From assembly GCA_028671895.1 (NCBI GenBank), contig CM053813.1, positions 11,346,001-11,410,000 of the forward strand: 64,000 nt of DNA, written 5' to 3'. This DNA is from Oenanthe sinensis (Eukaryota; Streptophyta; Magnoliopsida; Apiales; Apiaceae). This document shows, in pieces, positions 22,755 through 34,698 of the stretch (position 1 is the stretch's first letter; every line of letters starts with the position of its first letter). The notes beneath the pieces are model-generated. The model had not been told where the DNA came from and ran no database searches. It saw nothing but the letters and a program-made list of their open reading frames with translations. Position numbers and translations under genes: made by a program.

Positions 22755-25322
22755 TTAAAATCTCGATTTCTTGCGCTCCTCTTCCTCACGAGCTTTCTTC
22801 TTGGCTGCCTTTTCTTTCTTCATGAACTCAGGGTTGCAGACTTCATCCATTCTTTTCTTAGGAAGATTAAGTCCTTCTGCTTCCACATGATTTCTAATCT
22901 TATAATCTCGAAACAACCTCAACCACCTCTCAACCATGCTGCGAGTGGTAAGCTTCGTGGGAATGTCTTCAAACCTCAGCTTAGTTACTTTGTCAAGATA
23001 CCCCTTTTCCCCTTTCTTCCTTATGACCAGCTGCTTAGGGTATCCAATGACAATAGCGGTGGTGCATTGCTGTAGCCTCTGAATGTTAAGTTGTTGTCTT
23101 CTCTTACAGAAGTTCTCAAACGTGACCCTTAGATAGTCCTGATCAAACTCGTCAACTTCATCCATCTCATCAATCAATTCCCTTATGATACACAGTGTTT
23201 CATGACTGTGTTTTGCAAAGATGTCGTACTTGAGCTCAATGACGGTTTCCACCTGATGCTTGTCTGTATAGATTAGCAGGCCATTCTCATTCTCAACTTT
23301 GCTTTTGACAAACTTGACATTTGCACCAACCACTGCACTAGCTTCCTCCCTTATTTCTCCTTCTTCAGGAATGTCTAATCTTGGATCTCCGTATCTCTGC
23401 ACATGCTCCTTTATTGCCTTTTCTTGCTGCTCGAATGCATAGTCTTCAGGCTCCTTCTTAACCACTGGTAGTTTGGCTTCAGGCAACTTGTATCTAACAT
23501 CTTGCCGTCTTATCAACTTCTCCAAGTCCTTAGCCACCAGCTTATTTTTCTTTGTTAGAAAACCCTTTGTGAGGACTAGCTTTGCAACTGCCTTTAGTAC
23601 ATTTTCGCTCGGGGTCAGTTTCGAGTCATGTAGATTTACGATCCTCAAGACCTTGTCATGGACGTATCTGATTTGGTAGGGATTTAAAATAATATCAACC
23701 CCTCTGTCTTCAGCTATCTTTAATAGTTTCTCTTTAAACAGCACTCTAGTCTTGACAGAGGTATCTACCTTGTGAGCATATTCTACCAGTTCACTAGCAC
23801 CCCTTGCATGGAAGAATGCTTCATCAACCATACACGGCTCGATTCTTGTTATGGGTGCCCAAGTAATCATCAGACTCCATGCTTTCTCCTTGAATATAAC
23901 TTGAACAGAGGTGCATCCCTATCTTATACAGTTTAGATAGTTCAGAAGCCCAGGGTTTAGATTTTCTAGCTTGTGGAGAAGGAAACTCAATCTTTCTGAG
24001 TCAGGAGCATAGGCTCTTGGTCCAGCTAAGGCTTCTCTAGCCTTGTCCCACTCGGGACCATCCCTCCTTATGTCAGCCTGGACCTTAGGATCTGTGATCT
24101 TTTTCATTTCATACTCATGCTGAGTTTTCTGAGCCGCTCTCTTCTCCTTTGCCATTAGTTCCTTTTCCACTATTCCTTGAAGCACTTCTTCATTCACTCT
24201 TTCTCTGGCTTCCCTGAAAATCTCTTCTTGCATCTCCGCTTCTTTCGCTACTTCATCAACTTCTTCTTCCGGCACATGCTCGTCAGCAACCGAGTGGTCT
24301 CCTGCATCACCTGCAACTCCTGCGCCAGATCCGCCAGGATTTAGACCTCTTTCTTGTTCCCACTCTCATGCCCGTTGCTCGAGTCTCGACCTCCTTGCCA
24401 CTAAGGCTTCTACATCCATTTCATCCTCATCAGAATCTTCAATAAAGTCTCCCATAAATACATCGACGAGAGGTGTTTCTTTCTCAGCTCCTGCTTCTTC
24501 AACTACCATCTTCTGCTTGCCTTTGTCTTTAAGAGCCGGTTGAGCCTCCTCCATCTTTTCACCAGATTTGTTTGAGGACTCGATCACCGGACCCTTACTA
24601 GTCAGCTTTTTCAGACCCTGATCCTCCTTCTCCCCCTTAGGTGGGTTATCCTCATCAGGAGCATCATCATCATTTTTATCGTCACCACCACCACCGGTTG
24701 AAGGACCAGGTCCAGCCCTGTTACGTCCAAAGACAGCATCAAGTAGTTCATTCAGCTTCGTCCAAACCTGAGACATGCCATGAGTGACATCATCGACTGA
24801 CCACCCAACCTCCACTTGTACCAATCCAAGATTGTTTATCTTGTCAATCATTTGATTTTGGACGGCAATCAGGTTCTTCATGAACTGTGCTCCAACCTCC
24901 AATCTTCCAGAGTGAGAAGAGACAGCAGCAGTAACACCAGCAACTCCAGCCTCCAAAGCCTCCACCTTCTTCACTAGATCCTGCAATGTAGGGGACGGTG
25001 TTTGGCTTGGATTAAACTGTTTACTCTCGCCGGGTTCTGTTTCACTCAAGATCCCTAAAGAGAAGGGATCTACTCTCCCTGTCTCTCTCTCGTGTTTAGA
25101 GCCTAACAGTACTAGAGCCTCATCTACTAGTCGCTGGGGACTAGCAGTGAGTTGGTCGGCGATATCGGTCAGTGAGACTGAACGTTTAAGCGTTGTGTCT
25201 ACGTTAGGAGATGGCGTTATGACCATGTCATCCCCTTGTTCACCAAAAACCTTTTCTGGTTCGCTGGGCTGTTCTGGAGGCGTAGACCCACCAGTCACCA
25301 GATGTCGTTGCTCTGCGAGCAA
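22755..25322 (-). pseudogene. Sirevirus accessory ORF after pol (two in-frame stops)
   Basis: Three open pieces (24366-25322, 23919-24275 and 22755-23870) are all in one frame. They make a single ORF of about 855 codons broken only by TGA at 24366 and TAG at 23919; each is one C-to-T change away from an arginine or glutamine codon. The N-terminal third is rich in P, S, E and D with a likely coiled coil (LVKKVEALEAGVAGVTAAVS) and an acidic, glycine-rich stretch. The middle is highly charged (EVDEVAKEAEMQEEIFREAR). The C-terminal part has an ordered-looking domain and a basic tail (KKAREEEERKKSRF). No signal peptide or clear membrane segment was seen, so 'env' is a position label only. The function is unknown. 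A gap of 450 bp (22307-22754) to the polypurine tract is non-coding. Confidence 0.75.
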
Positions 25323-25426
25323 CTTGTTTTCTGATTTTTGAAGTCAAGTACACATTATTAATTATGAATATTCATGAACAACAATAATATGTACACAAAC
25401 TGAATTATAACAGATAGGTAGCAAAA

Positions 25427-28400
25427 CTAACAGGTGTTAAGCATCCCCAATTCACCAACCAATCTAGAAAATGTTGATTCGTCTAGAGGTTTAGTGAATA
25501 TATCTGTTATTTGACGTTCAGTAGACACAAAATGCAACGCTACAGTTCCATTTTCTACATGCTCTCTAATAAAATGATACCTTATATCAATATGCTTAGT
25601 CCTTGAGTGATCCACAGGATTGTTGGTCATTGCAATAGCACTTGTGTTGTCACACATGATAGGAATCTTAGATACTTCCACACCGTAGTCCTTGAGTTGG
25701 TTCTTCATCCACAGTATCTGAGCCACACAGCTTCCAGCAGCAATATATTCTGCTTCAGCTGTCGAGGTAGATACTGTGTGTTGTTTCTTGCTTTGCCAAG
25801 ACACCAACCTTCTTCCAAGAAACTGACAGCTTCCTGAAGTGCTCTTCCTATCTATTCTACAACCTGCGTAATCTGAATCCGAATAGCCAACAAGATTAAA
25901 CCCTGTATCTCTTGGGTACCAAATCCTAAGATTTGATGTTCCCTTGAGATACCTAAAAATACGCTTTACGGCTATGAGATGTGACTCTCTAGGATCCGCT
26001 TGGAACCTTGCACATAAGCATGTAGAGAACATAATATCAGGTCTGCTAGCAGTTAAATACAAAAGAGAGCCGATCATACCTCGATAGCTTGAGATGTCTA
26101 CAGGTTTTCCCGCTTTATCCTCGTCAAGCTTCGTGGCTGTTGCCATAGGAGTCTTAGCTTGTGATACATCTTCGAGACCATACTTCTTTAATAGATCATG
26201 AATGTACTTGGTCTGGCAGATAAATATCTCGTCCTTCTTCTGACTAACTTGAATACCGAGAAAGAACGTCAGCTCTCCCATCATGCTCATCTCATACCTT
26301 GATTGCATTAACTTTGCGAATTTAGCACACAGCTTCTCATTTGCAGACCCAAAGATAATGTCATCCACATATACTTGCACCATTATTAGATCATCTTTGC
26401 ATTTCTTGTAGAAAAGCGTCTTGTCGATTACTCCTCTAGTGAAACAACTTTCTAGTAAGAAGTCTGACAGAGTTTCATACCACTTCCGCGGAGACTGCTT
26501 AAGGCCATATACTGATTTGAAGAGGCGATAAACATAATCACAGTATTTGCTGTCGACAAACCCAGGAGGTTGATCAACATACACTTCTTCATCCAGTTCA
26601 CCGTTTAAGAATGCACTCTTGACATCCATCTGATAGACTTTAAAACCATGATGTGCTGCGAATGCTAAGAACATCCTTACGGCCTCTAGCCTTGCTACTG
26701 GTGCGTAGGTTTCATCATAATCAATTCCTTCTCTTTGAGTATAACCCTTAGCAACCAGGCGAGCTTTATTCTTTATTTCGTGTTACAAGTCCGTTTTCAT
26801 CCAGCTTGTTTCTGAATACCCATTTTGTTCCAACAACAGATCTATTCTTTGGTCTGGGTACCAGCTTCCACACCTTCTGCCTTTCAAACTGATTGAGTTC
26901 TTCTTGCATAGCAATCACCCAATCAGCGTCATCTAGGGCTTCTTCCACCACTTTAGGTTCCAATTGAGAAAGGAACACTGAGTATAGACATTCATTCTCC
27001 GTGGCAATTTCAGCTCTAGCTTTTCTTCTAGTAGTCACTCCGGCATCTGGATCACCAATAATTAGCTCAAACGGATGGTCCTTGTTCCAAGTACGATCCC
27101 TAGCAAATGTTCTTAATGACTCAGCTTGATCTTGTAAGTGAAGGTGACTTAGTCTAGAAGCACTTCCACTAGCTCCTCCTGAGCCAGTACTAGCTCCCCC
27201 TGAGTGAGCTGCTCCCCCTGAGTGCATACTTACTCCCCCTGAGTTAGTACCAGGTCTAACGGAAGGTGATCCCTCAGCCCTAGTGTTTTGTATTGGCGAA
27301 ACACTAGACTCTTGATTAATTACATTATTTATCATTGGATCACTACCCTGCACTACAGACTCAGGAACTGTATCCACTTCATCAATATCCATATTTTCAA
27401 ATCTTAGGGAAGTGGGCTCACTATTTTCTTTTTGTATAGAAGGGAGCTTTGAGTCGTCGAATGTGACATTAAGGCTTTCAACCACCTTGCGATCATTAAG
27501 CGCAAACACCCAGTATGCTGCTACTACTTCAAGAGAATATCCAATGAAAACCCCTTCATCTGCTTTGGCATCAAACTTTCCAAGTTGTGCATTGTCTCTT
27601 AACACAAAGCATTTGGCACCAAACACGTGAAAGTACTTGATAGATGGTTTTCGTTTATTCATCAGATAATAAGGCGTCTCATTATAGTCTTTTATAATCA
27701 GGGTTCTGTTCTGTGTATAACACGCCGCGCTAACTGCTTCAGCTCAAAAATACAAAGGAAGTCTTGACTCATACAGCATTGTCCTAGCTGCTTCAACCAG
27801 TGTCCTATTCTTCCTTTCTACCACCCCATTCTGCTGCGGTGTTCTCGGTGCTGAATACTGTCGTCTGATCCCTTTAGATATGCAGAAATCCATTAACACT
27901 GAGTTCTTGAATTCTGTCCCGTTGTCGGATCGGATAGTCTTCACAGTCAGACTTGCTACGTTTTCAATTACTAGTACATGCCTAATGATCTCATGTGGCA
28001 CTTCATCTTTCGATGTCACAAACTTTACCCATGTGTATTTGGAAAAGTCATCGACTATCACCAGCGCGTATCTTTCCCTTGACATTGACATAACATTAAC
28101 GGGTCCAAACAAATCCATGTGAAGTAGTTGTAGGGGCTCGGTAATGCTATTCACTTGCTTATCCTTATACGAGGCTCTTTTCGATTTTCCCATCTCACAT
28201 GCTTCGCAGAGTCCATCTGGAGTAAACTCCATCTGCGGCAGCCCTCTCACCAATTCTCTCCTTACGAGATTATTCATTGCTTTAAAGTTCAGGTGAGATA
28301 ATCTTTTATGCCATAGCCAACTTTCATCAGCAGAAGCCTTGCTGTAGAAACACGTGACTTCAGACTGATCAGCAGAATTCATGTCGGCTATGAACAAATT

Positions 28401-28778
28401 TGACTTCCTTACTCCTTTGAGAGCAAGGCTTCCATCCTTTTTGCTTCCAATCGAACAATCATGCTTCCCAAAGTTGACGTCAAAACCCCTGTCGGTGAAC
28501 TGACTAACGCTGAGAAGATTATGTCGCAATCCTTCCACAAAAGACACGTCCTCAATGATAACATTTCCACAGACAATCTTGCCATATCCCCTGGTGTAAC
28601 CTTTGCTGTTATCTCCAAAAGTAACCACGGAGCCGGCTCTCAACACCAAATCTGTTAGCAGGGACTTATTGCCGGTCATATGCCTCGATGCTCCACTGTC
28701 CAGCACCCATATGACTTTACTCTTTTCCTGTTCACTGCCCTGCAAATCTAGAAAGGTTAGGTGTTCTTCGAAACCCAA
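25427..28778 (-). pseudogene. Sirevirus pol: protease, integrase, RT, RNase H
   Basis: Piece 1 (27744-28778) holds the protease VLDSGASRHMTGN, the zinc segment WHKRLSHL with CEACEMGK, and the integrase core with HMDLFGPV, RSDNGTEF and the QQNGVVERKNRTL glutamate. Piece 2 (26766-27662), same frame, covers the integrase tail and the RT start; the two are separated by TGA at 27744, which looks like a Trp codon lost (LPLYF-stop-AEA). A 1-base shift near 26770 leads to piece 3 (25427-26674): RT with MDVKSAFLNGEL and YVDDIIFGS, and RNase H with YSDSDYAGC and STAEAEYIA. All catalytic residues that I looked for are present, but the chain cannot be made in one piece. Confidence 0.9.
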
Positions 28779-31307
28779 TGATGTTTGGGCCCGGCATCAA
28801 TAATTTTCTTTTTCTTTTCAGATACAGAAGGCTTTGCCTTGTTGCCATCAGGGGCATACATCTTGACTTTGTCTTTTCCCTTGTCAACCTTGACTGGTTT
28901 GTCAGGTTTGGGAGTAGACTGGTCACTCCTAACTTTAGGAGGACTTGAAGTCTTAGCCTTTGACCCAGCATGCTTTTTCTTACCACTACTAGATGTATGT
29001 TCACAAGATGTACTAGCAGTATTCATCAAATTAAAATAAGCATGCATGATGTTTACAGCACATGGCATACAATTAGGATTATTGCATTTGGCATGATTTG
29101 CATACATGTTAGGTAAAGCAGTAGTTGCAGGCATAGTATTACAACCAACAGGTTTTTCTTCCTCTACATAGAACGGGCAATAGTAAGACAAATGATTAGT
29201 TTGATTACAAATATAGCATGCCTTCCTAGCTCGTGTAGATGTAGATACAGATACAGGTTCAGTTTTAACTACCTCTACAGGTGTTTTCATTTGGTCTGAC
29301 CCTACTACCCATTGTTTATATGACACCGTCTTAGCCTCCTTGGTTCCTACACCTCTCTTAGCATAAGCACTCTTACTCGTCTCTTAGAAGTTATAGGTTT
29401 TACTACTTGTTCTTCCGACTCTTTTTCCATTTTAATCTCATGTTCAATTTTAACAGCAACAGGATCTATTGTCCTAGGCTCAAACTGCTTAAAGATAGGT
29501 TTTCTAACATCCCCTAAAACCTCAGGCACATTTTCTTTGACTAACACTGGCTCTAACAATTCAGCAGCCCTATTTTTCTTTTTCTGTGTGTAGTCAAGTC
29601 CTATGTTTACTTTTTCATTTTTACTCTTGCCTGCCAGTTTCATGTACATGTCCCTTTCTACAAAATTTTATTAGCGGCTTCTTTAAAAGATTGACATGTT
29701 ATTTTAAGCTCAGCTAATTCATTCTTAAGTTCTTCGTTGAGGTCTTCCCTAATCTTAAGCTTGTGTTCTAAAACGTCTACCTGATTCATTAACTGCCTTT
29801 CTTTACTTTCTCCTGATTCTAATTCCTCTACCCTGGCCTCTAGAAGTCTATTTTTAAGGGAGAGTTTCGCATTTTCCTCATTAACAGCGATTAGATTCAG
29901 TTGGAGATTGTACATGTCTTTAGTCATGGCAGCTAATTCATTTTGGTACTCAGAAATAGACATTTCATTTACGGTTAGAATAGGTACCTCTGACTGTTCT
30001 GAAAATTTTGCCATTAAAGCGAAGTTGCATAGCTCCTGATCTTCATCTTCATCAGACTCGTCCCAACCCTTCCCTTCAGTCACAACATAAGCCCGGCTTC
30101 CCTTCTGTTGCTTGCTAACCAAGGCATCATATTTCTTTTTCAGATCAGCATAGGATTCCTTGGGATGAATGTATTTGGGCTTCTTGCACTCTGTTGCAAA
30201 GTGTCCCAATTCATTGCAGTTAAAGCATCTAAACTTGTTCTTGTCTACCAGGTTAGGTCTGTAGCCACTACTAGATGTGCTACCTCGATCGCTGTAATTT
30301 CCCCGGCCACTTACACTACTACCTCTGCTGCTGCTGCTGCTGCTTCTTCGGCTGAAAGAACTACCAAATCGTCCTTTACCTTTTCTTGGCTTTCTGAAGC
30401 TGATATGAGCAAATTCTCGAGCAATACAAGCATATGACTTGTCTTCTAATTTGTCCAGCTCTTCAAGGGTATAATATTCATCCTCACTTTCTTCGGATGG
30501 ATCTTCAATATCTAATATCACCCTTTCAGGATTAGTAGTTTTCAATGAGACAGCTGCAAGTGCCTTTGCAGTAGACTCTTCAGCTACAAGTCCAGATTCA
30601 CTTACCGCTTTGTATTCTCCACTATTGTAGGATCTTCTTTTGTCATTTTGTTCTTGCTCCAGCTCGTAGGTTTTCAATACACCATACAGCTTTTCGAGAG
30701 AAGTATTTTTCAAGTCTCTTGACTCTCGAATGGCAGTGATCCTGTGTTCCAGATGTTTAGGCAAATTCAAGAGAAACTTGATATTTGAATCTGTCAGTGG
30801 ATAAACTTTATCTCTTATACTCAGCTCGATAAGCAATTTACTGTAATGTTTGTAAACATCCGCTACACTTTCTCCTCGTTCGCATTTGAACGATTCATAT
30901 TCAGATATCAGAATGCGTTTGTGATTATCTCTAACTTCCTCGATCCCCTCCATCACTACAGCCAGTTTATCCCACATGGCTTTAGCTGTTTTTAATCCCT
31001 TTATTTGAACATAGTACTCTGAGTTTAGGGATTCAATTATGACGTTGCGTAACGACGCATCCATACCAACCAATTCTTTATCTGCGTCTGAAAACTCCAT
31101 TTCCTCTTTAGGAACAGACCGGGATGGTATTAGTATCCCTCCTTCCATTCGCTCTGGCTCAATTCTCATGGGTATGTATGGACCATTCTCCAATATTCTC
31201 AAGTATACCTTGTTTATTGATTCAAGGTAGGCTTTCATCCTTCCTGTCCATTCGTCATAATGTTGTGCATCAAATGGAGGTATCTTAAATCTGTGTGCGG
31301 CGGCCAT
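28757..31307 (-). pseudogene. Sirevirus gag and gag-pol linker
   Basis: The main frame (29658-31307, 549 codons) starts MAAAHRFKIPPFDAQHYDEW. It contains a UBN2-type domain (about residues 60-250, with LKTAKAMWDKL and AIRESRDLKNTSLEKLYGVL), a serine/arginine-rich linker, the CCHC knuckle CFNCNELGHFATEC (about residue 357) and a C-terminal coiled coil. Two further open pieces in other frames (29347-29649 and 28757-29326) carry a second knuckle-like CYICNQTNHLSYYC and a lysine-rich linker that leads into the protease. The order and motifs match the decayed gag of element A. Two frameshifts separate gag from the linker and the linker from pol. Confidence 0.85.
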
Positions 31308-31784
31308 TTTAATAAAGTTTAAAATTAAGATAATACACTTTTCAAATTACAATAAATTGTATTTACTTGAAAAATTAATTATCTCACTTTAAATATCCAA
31401 CACTTAATATCCAATGGGTTTTGCACTTAAGATTCAAACAAGTTAGTTCTAATCTCAGGAACAGTAGCAGGGTCCACCACTTTTTCAAGTCCAAACAAAA
31501 AAATGTCCACTTTCTAGTTGACAGAAGTTCGAATATGTACTTTTTTTTTGGTCAAACAGTTGATTCACTTTTGGCCACAAGAAAACCCACAAAGCTCTAA
31601 GGTACAACGTTTGTAATGTTGTACAAATATTCCTTACACCATGACTCAAAACTTTTTAGATCTATGAACTTTTAAAGAAGAAACAAATAAAAGCTTTCGG
31701 CACAAACTTCAAGAAAAATGGATCTGGGATTTTCAAGAACCAACTCAATCAACACAGTATGATCTCTGTTAGATGTGTTTAACA

Positions 31785-31799
31785 GGAGCTCTGATACCA
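31785..31799 (-). other. Primer-binding site of the Sirevirus
   Basis: On the minus strand it reads TGGTATCAGAGCTCC, complementary in its first 12 bases to the initiator tRNA-Met 3' end as usual for copia, two bases inside the LTR end. Confidence 0.9.
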
Positions 31800-31801
31800 A
31801 T

Positions 31802-33025
31802 TGTTAGGTCCAAAGTGTTGTAGAGGGGGGGTGAATACAACTGTTTCGAATAATGAGAGAAAATGAAATAAATGCAGGTAATAAATGATGACACGGAATT
31901 TCAAGAATATATCATTATATTCATTGAAGGATTTGCTACAACATTCATAAAAGCATCATAATCAGTTGAACAATAAATACAGCAATTAAAGCTTGATTCA
32001 ACTGATTCTCTCTCACTTTCTTTTTACAGTAAATGGTCTTTTTAAAAAAAAATACAAATAGAAAGTACAGAGATTGCTAAAAAGTCCTCTTTACAAATAA
32101 AACAAAGTGCTGCTTTTATAATGTCTTGTAGTCTTGATCTTGTCCTTTTTGTATACGTGGCCCAATCAGGACTCGTCAACAAAAAGTACTTTCCCAACCA
32201 CCCTGGATCAACCGTTCACAATAAGCCACTTGTCCCTTGAACATTAAATGCTACATATCGACCCGCATCTCGATCTCGGCATGGACCCATCTCGATCTCG
32301 ATCTTTGTTGACAATCTCGATCTCGATCTCGATCTGTGAAAATCTCGATCTCGATCTGTGAAAATCTCGATCTCGATCTATGAGAATCTCGATCTCGATC
32401 TGTGAGAATCTCGATCTCGATCTTTGAGAATCTCGATCTCGATATCGATCTGCCGTGGATAGACATTTGCCTTAGCAAATATGCACTCATCCAATGTTGA
32501 CCTTCTTTAGTGACTAATTGAGGATTAACCTTTATGAGCAAGTTTCCCTAGCTTCTTCAATTTCTTTTCCTTACTCAATTCAAATGAGATCTTCTATTAC
32601 TGACATGAACTTGCCTCCAATGTCCTGACACTTGATGCAATGGTCTGGTTCATAAGTGACTAGTCTTGTAGGGGTTCTTGCTTCTGAATGTCAGTTCTCA
32701 TTTGTTGATTAACCTTTACATTATCCAGATGTTGAGATACATTACATGAAATCACTTTGGTCTTCTTGATACTTCTTTGACATTAATTTGATTCTCCATT
32801 AGATAAGTTAGGGCATGAGCAATACTGAGATTGAACTTCTTCTCACTTATGCATCCTTGATTAACCAAATTAGTTACTTGTAGTTACCAAGTATCATTAC
32901 CATTTCTTCAGTTGATTGATTCCATGTGCTTCTTCAGTTTCTCTTGTTTTGCTGTTGTTTTATCTTTTACCTAGTTGAGTTACATAGTAATTAAGTGTTA
33001 CAAGTTAGTACACCTATGCCTTTCA
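31802..33025 (-). repeat. 5' LTR of the Sirevirus
   Basis: It is 1,224 bp, TGTTAGG to CTTTCA in plus-strand view. It includes the CTCGATCTCGATCT array at 32267-32452, one unit longer than in the partner LTR. The 96-codon frame 32251-32541 is repeat translation. The 480 bp between it and the gag start (31308-31784) is non-coding leader. Confidence 0.95.
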
Positions 33026-33467
33026 AAATTACACCTCCAACGTAGCTCCAACACTTGTTGTCCTTCCCAAAAATTTTCGGAAGGGAGAAAGGGATTGCCT
33101 ATATTTATTGATCATAAATTCTCCCCTATAGTATGGTTGAGTCATCTCCCGGTCAATTTATAATTTTTCGCTGTTGTTATTCTTCTTAGCTCTATCTATT
33201 TTCAATTTATTATTCTACTCGCGTTAAAAAGATGGTCTATTTGATGTATATATATTTAAATTCAAACTAATTTTTTATTGCATGTTAACATCCCATAGTC
33301 TACTCTATATGTATGAATTATTTATATAATATGCTTTTTATTTATTATATATTTATAAATATAATCTAAATTATATTCATGGAATAAATTTTATATAAAA
33401 TATAATATATGTGCTTTTTATTCTATATTTATAGTATTATTTTCATAATATAATTTTAAAATATAAA

Positions 33468-34400
33468 TTAAATATTACTTTTAAAATACAGGGAATCAAT
33501 ATAAAGAATGTCATCGGAGTAAAAGAGTACATCAAATAAAATAAATAGAACAATACATTAAATAAAAAAATATTGTCTAACATTCCAGGAAAGCCCCGAT
33601 TGTTATTTACGGCCAACAATATAGCCGCATCTTCATTCATTTGTTGTCTCAAATATTCTTCACCGGATTTTTTGATAATTGCTTTAACAAATTTTCTCAA
33701 TTCTTACATAATCATCAATAACATCAGCGGGGGTTCCATATACAAGCATCCTTAGTGCAACTGTCATATTTGATAATCCACGAATTCCTACAACATCATT
33801 TGTTTGAGTAAAATAACCATCATGAACTGTAAATGCTTCTTGTATTAGAAAAATAATTAATGACGCATCCGGAATCTTCTACAAAAAGCTTCATTCGAAT
33901 ATGGAGTATTAGAAAAGTAATCCTCATAAAGTTGAACATAACCTTCTTCTCTGTTACGATTAAACACACGGTGATTCATTACTAATCCACCATGACGTGG
34001 TACCACATTTACTCTATGGCGTTGATGATATTGATAAGTAGCCCAGTTATTGTTAGTAGCGTTTGAGCTTCTTCTTCTTCCGCATTCATAAACTCATGAA
34101 TAATTAGTATATTGTTTGACATTGTGAGATAAATTGAAGTATGCTATGATAATATGTTAGGATTTTAACAAACATATCATTTATATATATATAAACATGT
34201 TAGAATATATCAGTTGTAATTTAGCTGTTAAAATTATAGTCGGTAAAATTATAATCATTGGAATATAGCCGTTGCAATATAGTCGTTAGAATATGTCTGT
34301 TGCAATATACCCGTCGGGGGTTTCAAATTTAAAATACTAATTAAATATTACTTTTGAAATTTAGGAAACCAGTATATGGAACACCATTAGAGTAAAACAG
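33468..34400. repeat. Direct 60-bp repeats in Harbinger ends
   Basis: The segments 33468-33527 and 34341-34400 share TTAAATATTACTTTTRAAAT and GGAGTAAAA-AG style phrases in the same orientation on either side of the transposase remnant. They may mark an internal rearrangement or a duplication of the subterminal region. Just inside the right copy (34200-34320) short GTCGTTAGAATAT-like units repeat. Confidence 0.6.
33573..34130 (-). pseudogene. Harbinger transposase fragment (Plant_tran type)
   Basis: Read from 34130 leftwards with frame changes, the sequence gives VPRHGGLVMNHRVFNRNREEG, LYEDYFSNTPYSNEAF with CRRFRMR, GLSNMTVALRMLVYGTPADV with IDDYVRI, and finally EEYLRQQMNEDAAILL with RGFPGMLDNI. 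This order is that of plant Harbinger transposases, in which RGFPGMLGSIDCMHW leads into the DDE nuclease. Here the match stops at the aspartate region, so the catalytic domain is missing. The longest open piece is 33443-33700. The element could not have moved itself in this state. Confidence 0.8.
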
Positions 34401-34629
34401 CTTTTGGCTCCCTATATTTTAGGAAATCATTATTTAACAATATTTTAGGGAACGAGGGCAGAGAATAGCCTTGGAGATGCTTTAATAGGGGCTGTGTTGA
34501 AATTAGGGTAGACACTTATTCCACACATTACGTGGCCTCTCTCCGTGCTAGCTCCCTCTCTCTCTGTGCTCGACCAATCTCTATCTATGCTTGCCCACTC
34601 TCTGCTCCCCTCCCTACTCCTTTGGTAAG

Positions 34630-34698
34630 TTTCAATCGATTGGGGCTTCTTCAATTTCAATCGATTGAGACTTCTTCAATTTCAATCGATTTGGGCAA
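34630..34698. repeat. 25-bp tandem repeat (2.8 copies)
   Basis: Units begin at 34630, 34655 and 34680 with TTTCAATCGATT, the first two continuing into GGGGCTTCTTCAA or GAGACTTCTTCAA. Confidence 0.9.

Larger units (their letters stand above)
21086..33025 (-). mobile_element. Complete Sirevirus-like Ty1/copia retrotransposon (11.9 kb)
   Basis: Minus-strand order is 5' LTR (31802-33025), primer-binding site, gag, protease-integrase-RT-RNase H, accessory ORF, polypurine tract, 3' LTR (21086-22290). A perfect 5-bp duplication AAATT flanks it (21081-21085 and 33026-33030). The LTRs are about 1.2 kb and differ by roughly eight base changes, a few short indels and one repeat unit, so the insertion is fairly young. 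gag-pol contains frameshifts and stops, so this copy should not be autonomous. Long size, long leaderless gag, the TAGGGGGAG polypurine tract and the ORF after pol point to the Sirevirus (Maximus/SIRE) group. Confidence 0.9.
21010..34482 (-). mobile_element. PIF/Harbinger DNA transposon, split by the Sirevirus
   Basis: The left tip AAGTATCTCCAAGG (21010-21023) and the right tip CCTTGGAGATGCTT (34469-34482) are 14-bp inverted repeats with one mismatch, flanked by the target duplication TAA (21007-21009 and 34483-34485) typical of this superfamily. The element itself is only about 1.5 kb (21010-21085 plus 33031-34482), because 11.9 kb of Sirevirus was inserted 76 bp from its left tip. It holds a decayed transposase (33573-34130) and two direct copies of a 60-bp segment (33468-33527 and 34341-34400). 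Confidence 0.75.

Noticed and set aside
22755..25322. Calling the Sirevirus accessory ORF an envelope protein
   Set aside because: Position fits, but no signal peptide or convincing membrane segment was found; the label would be by analogy only.
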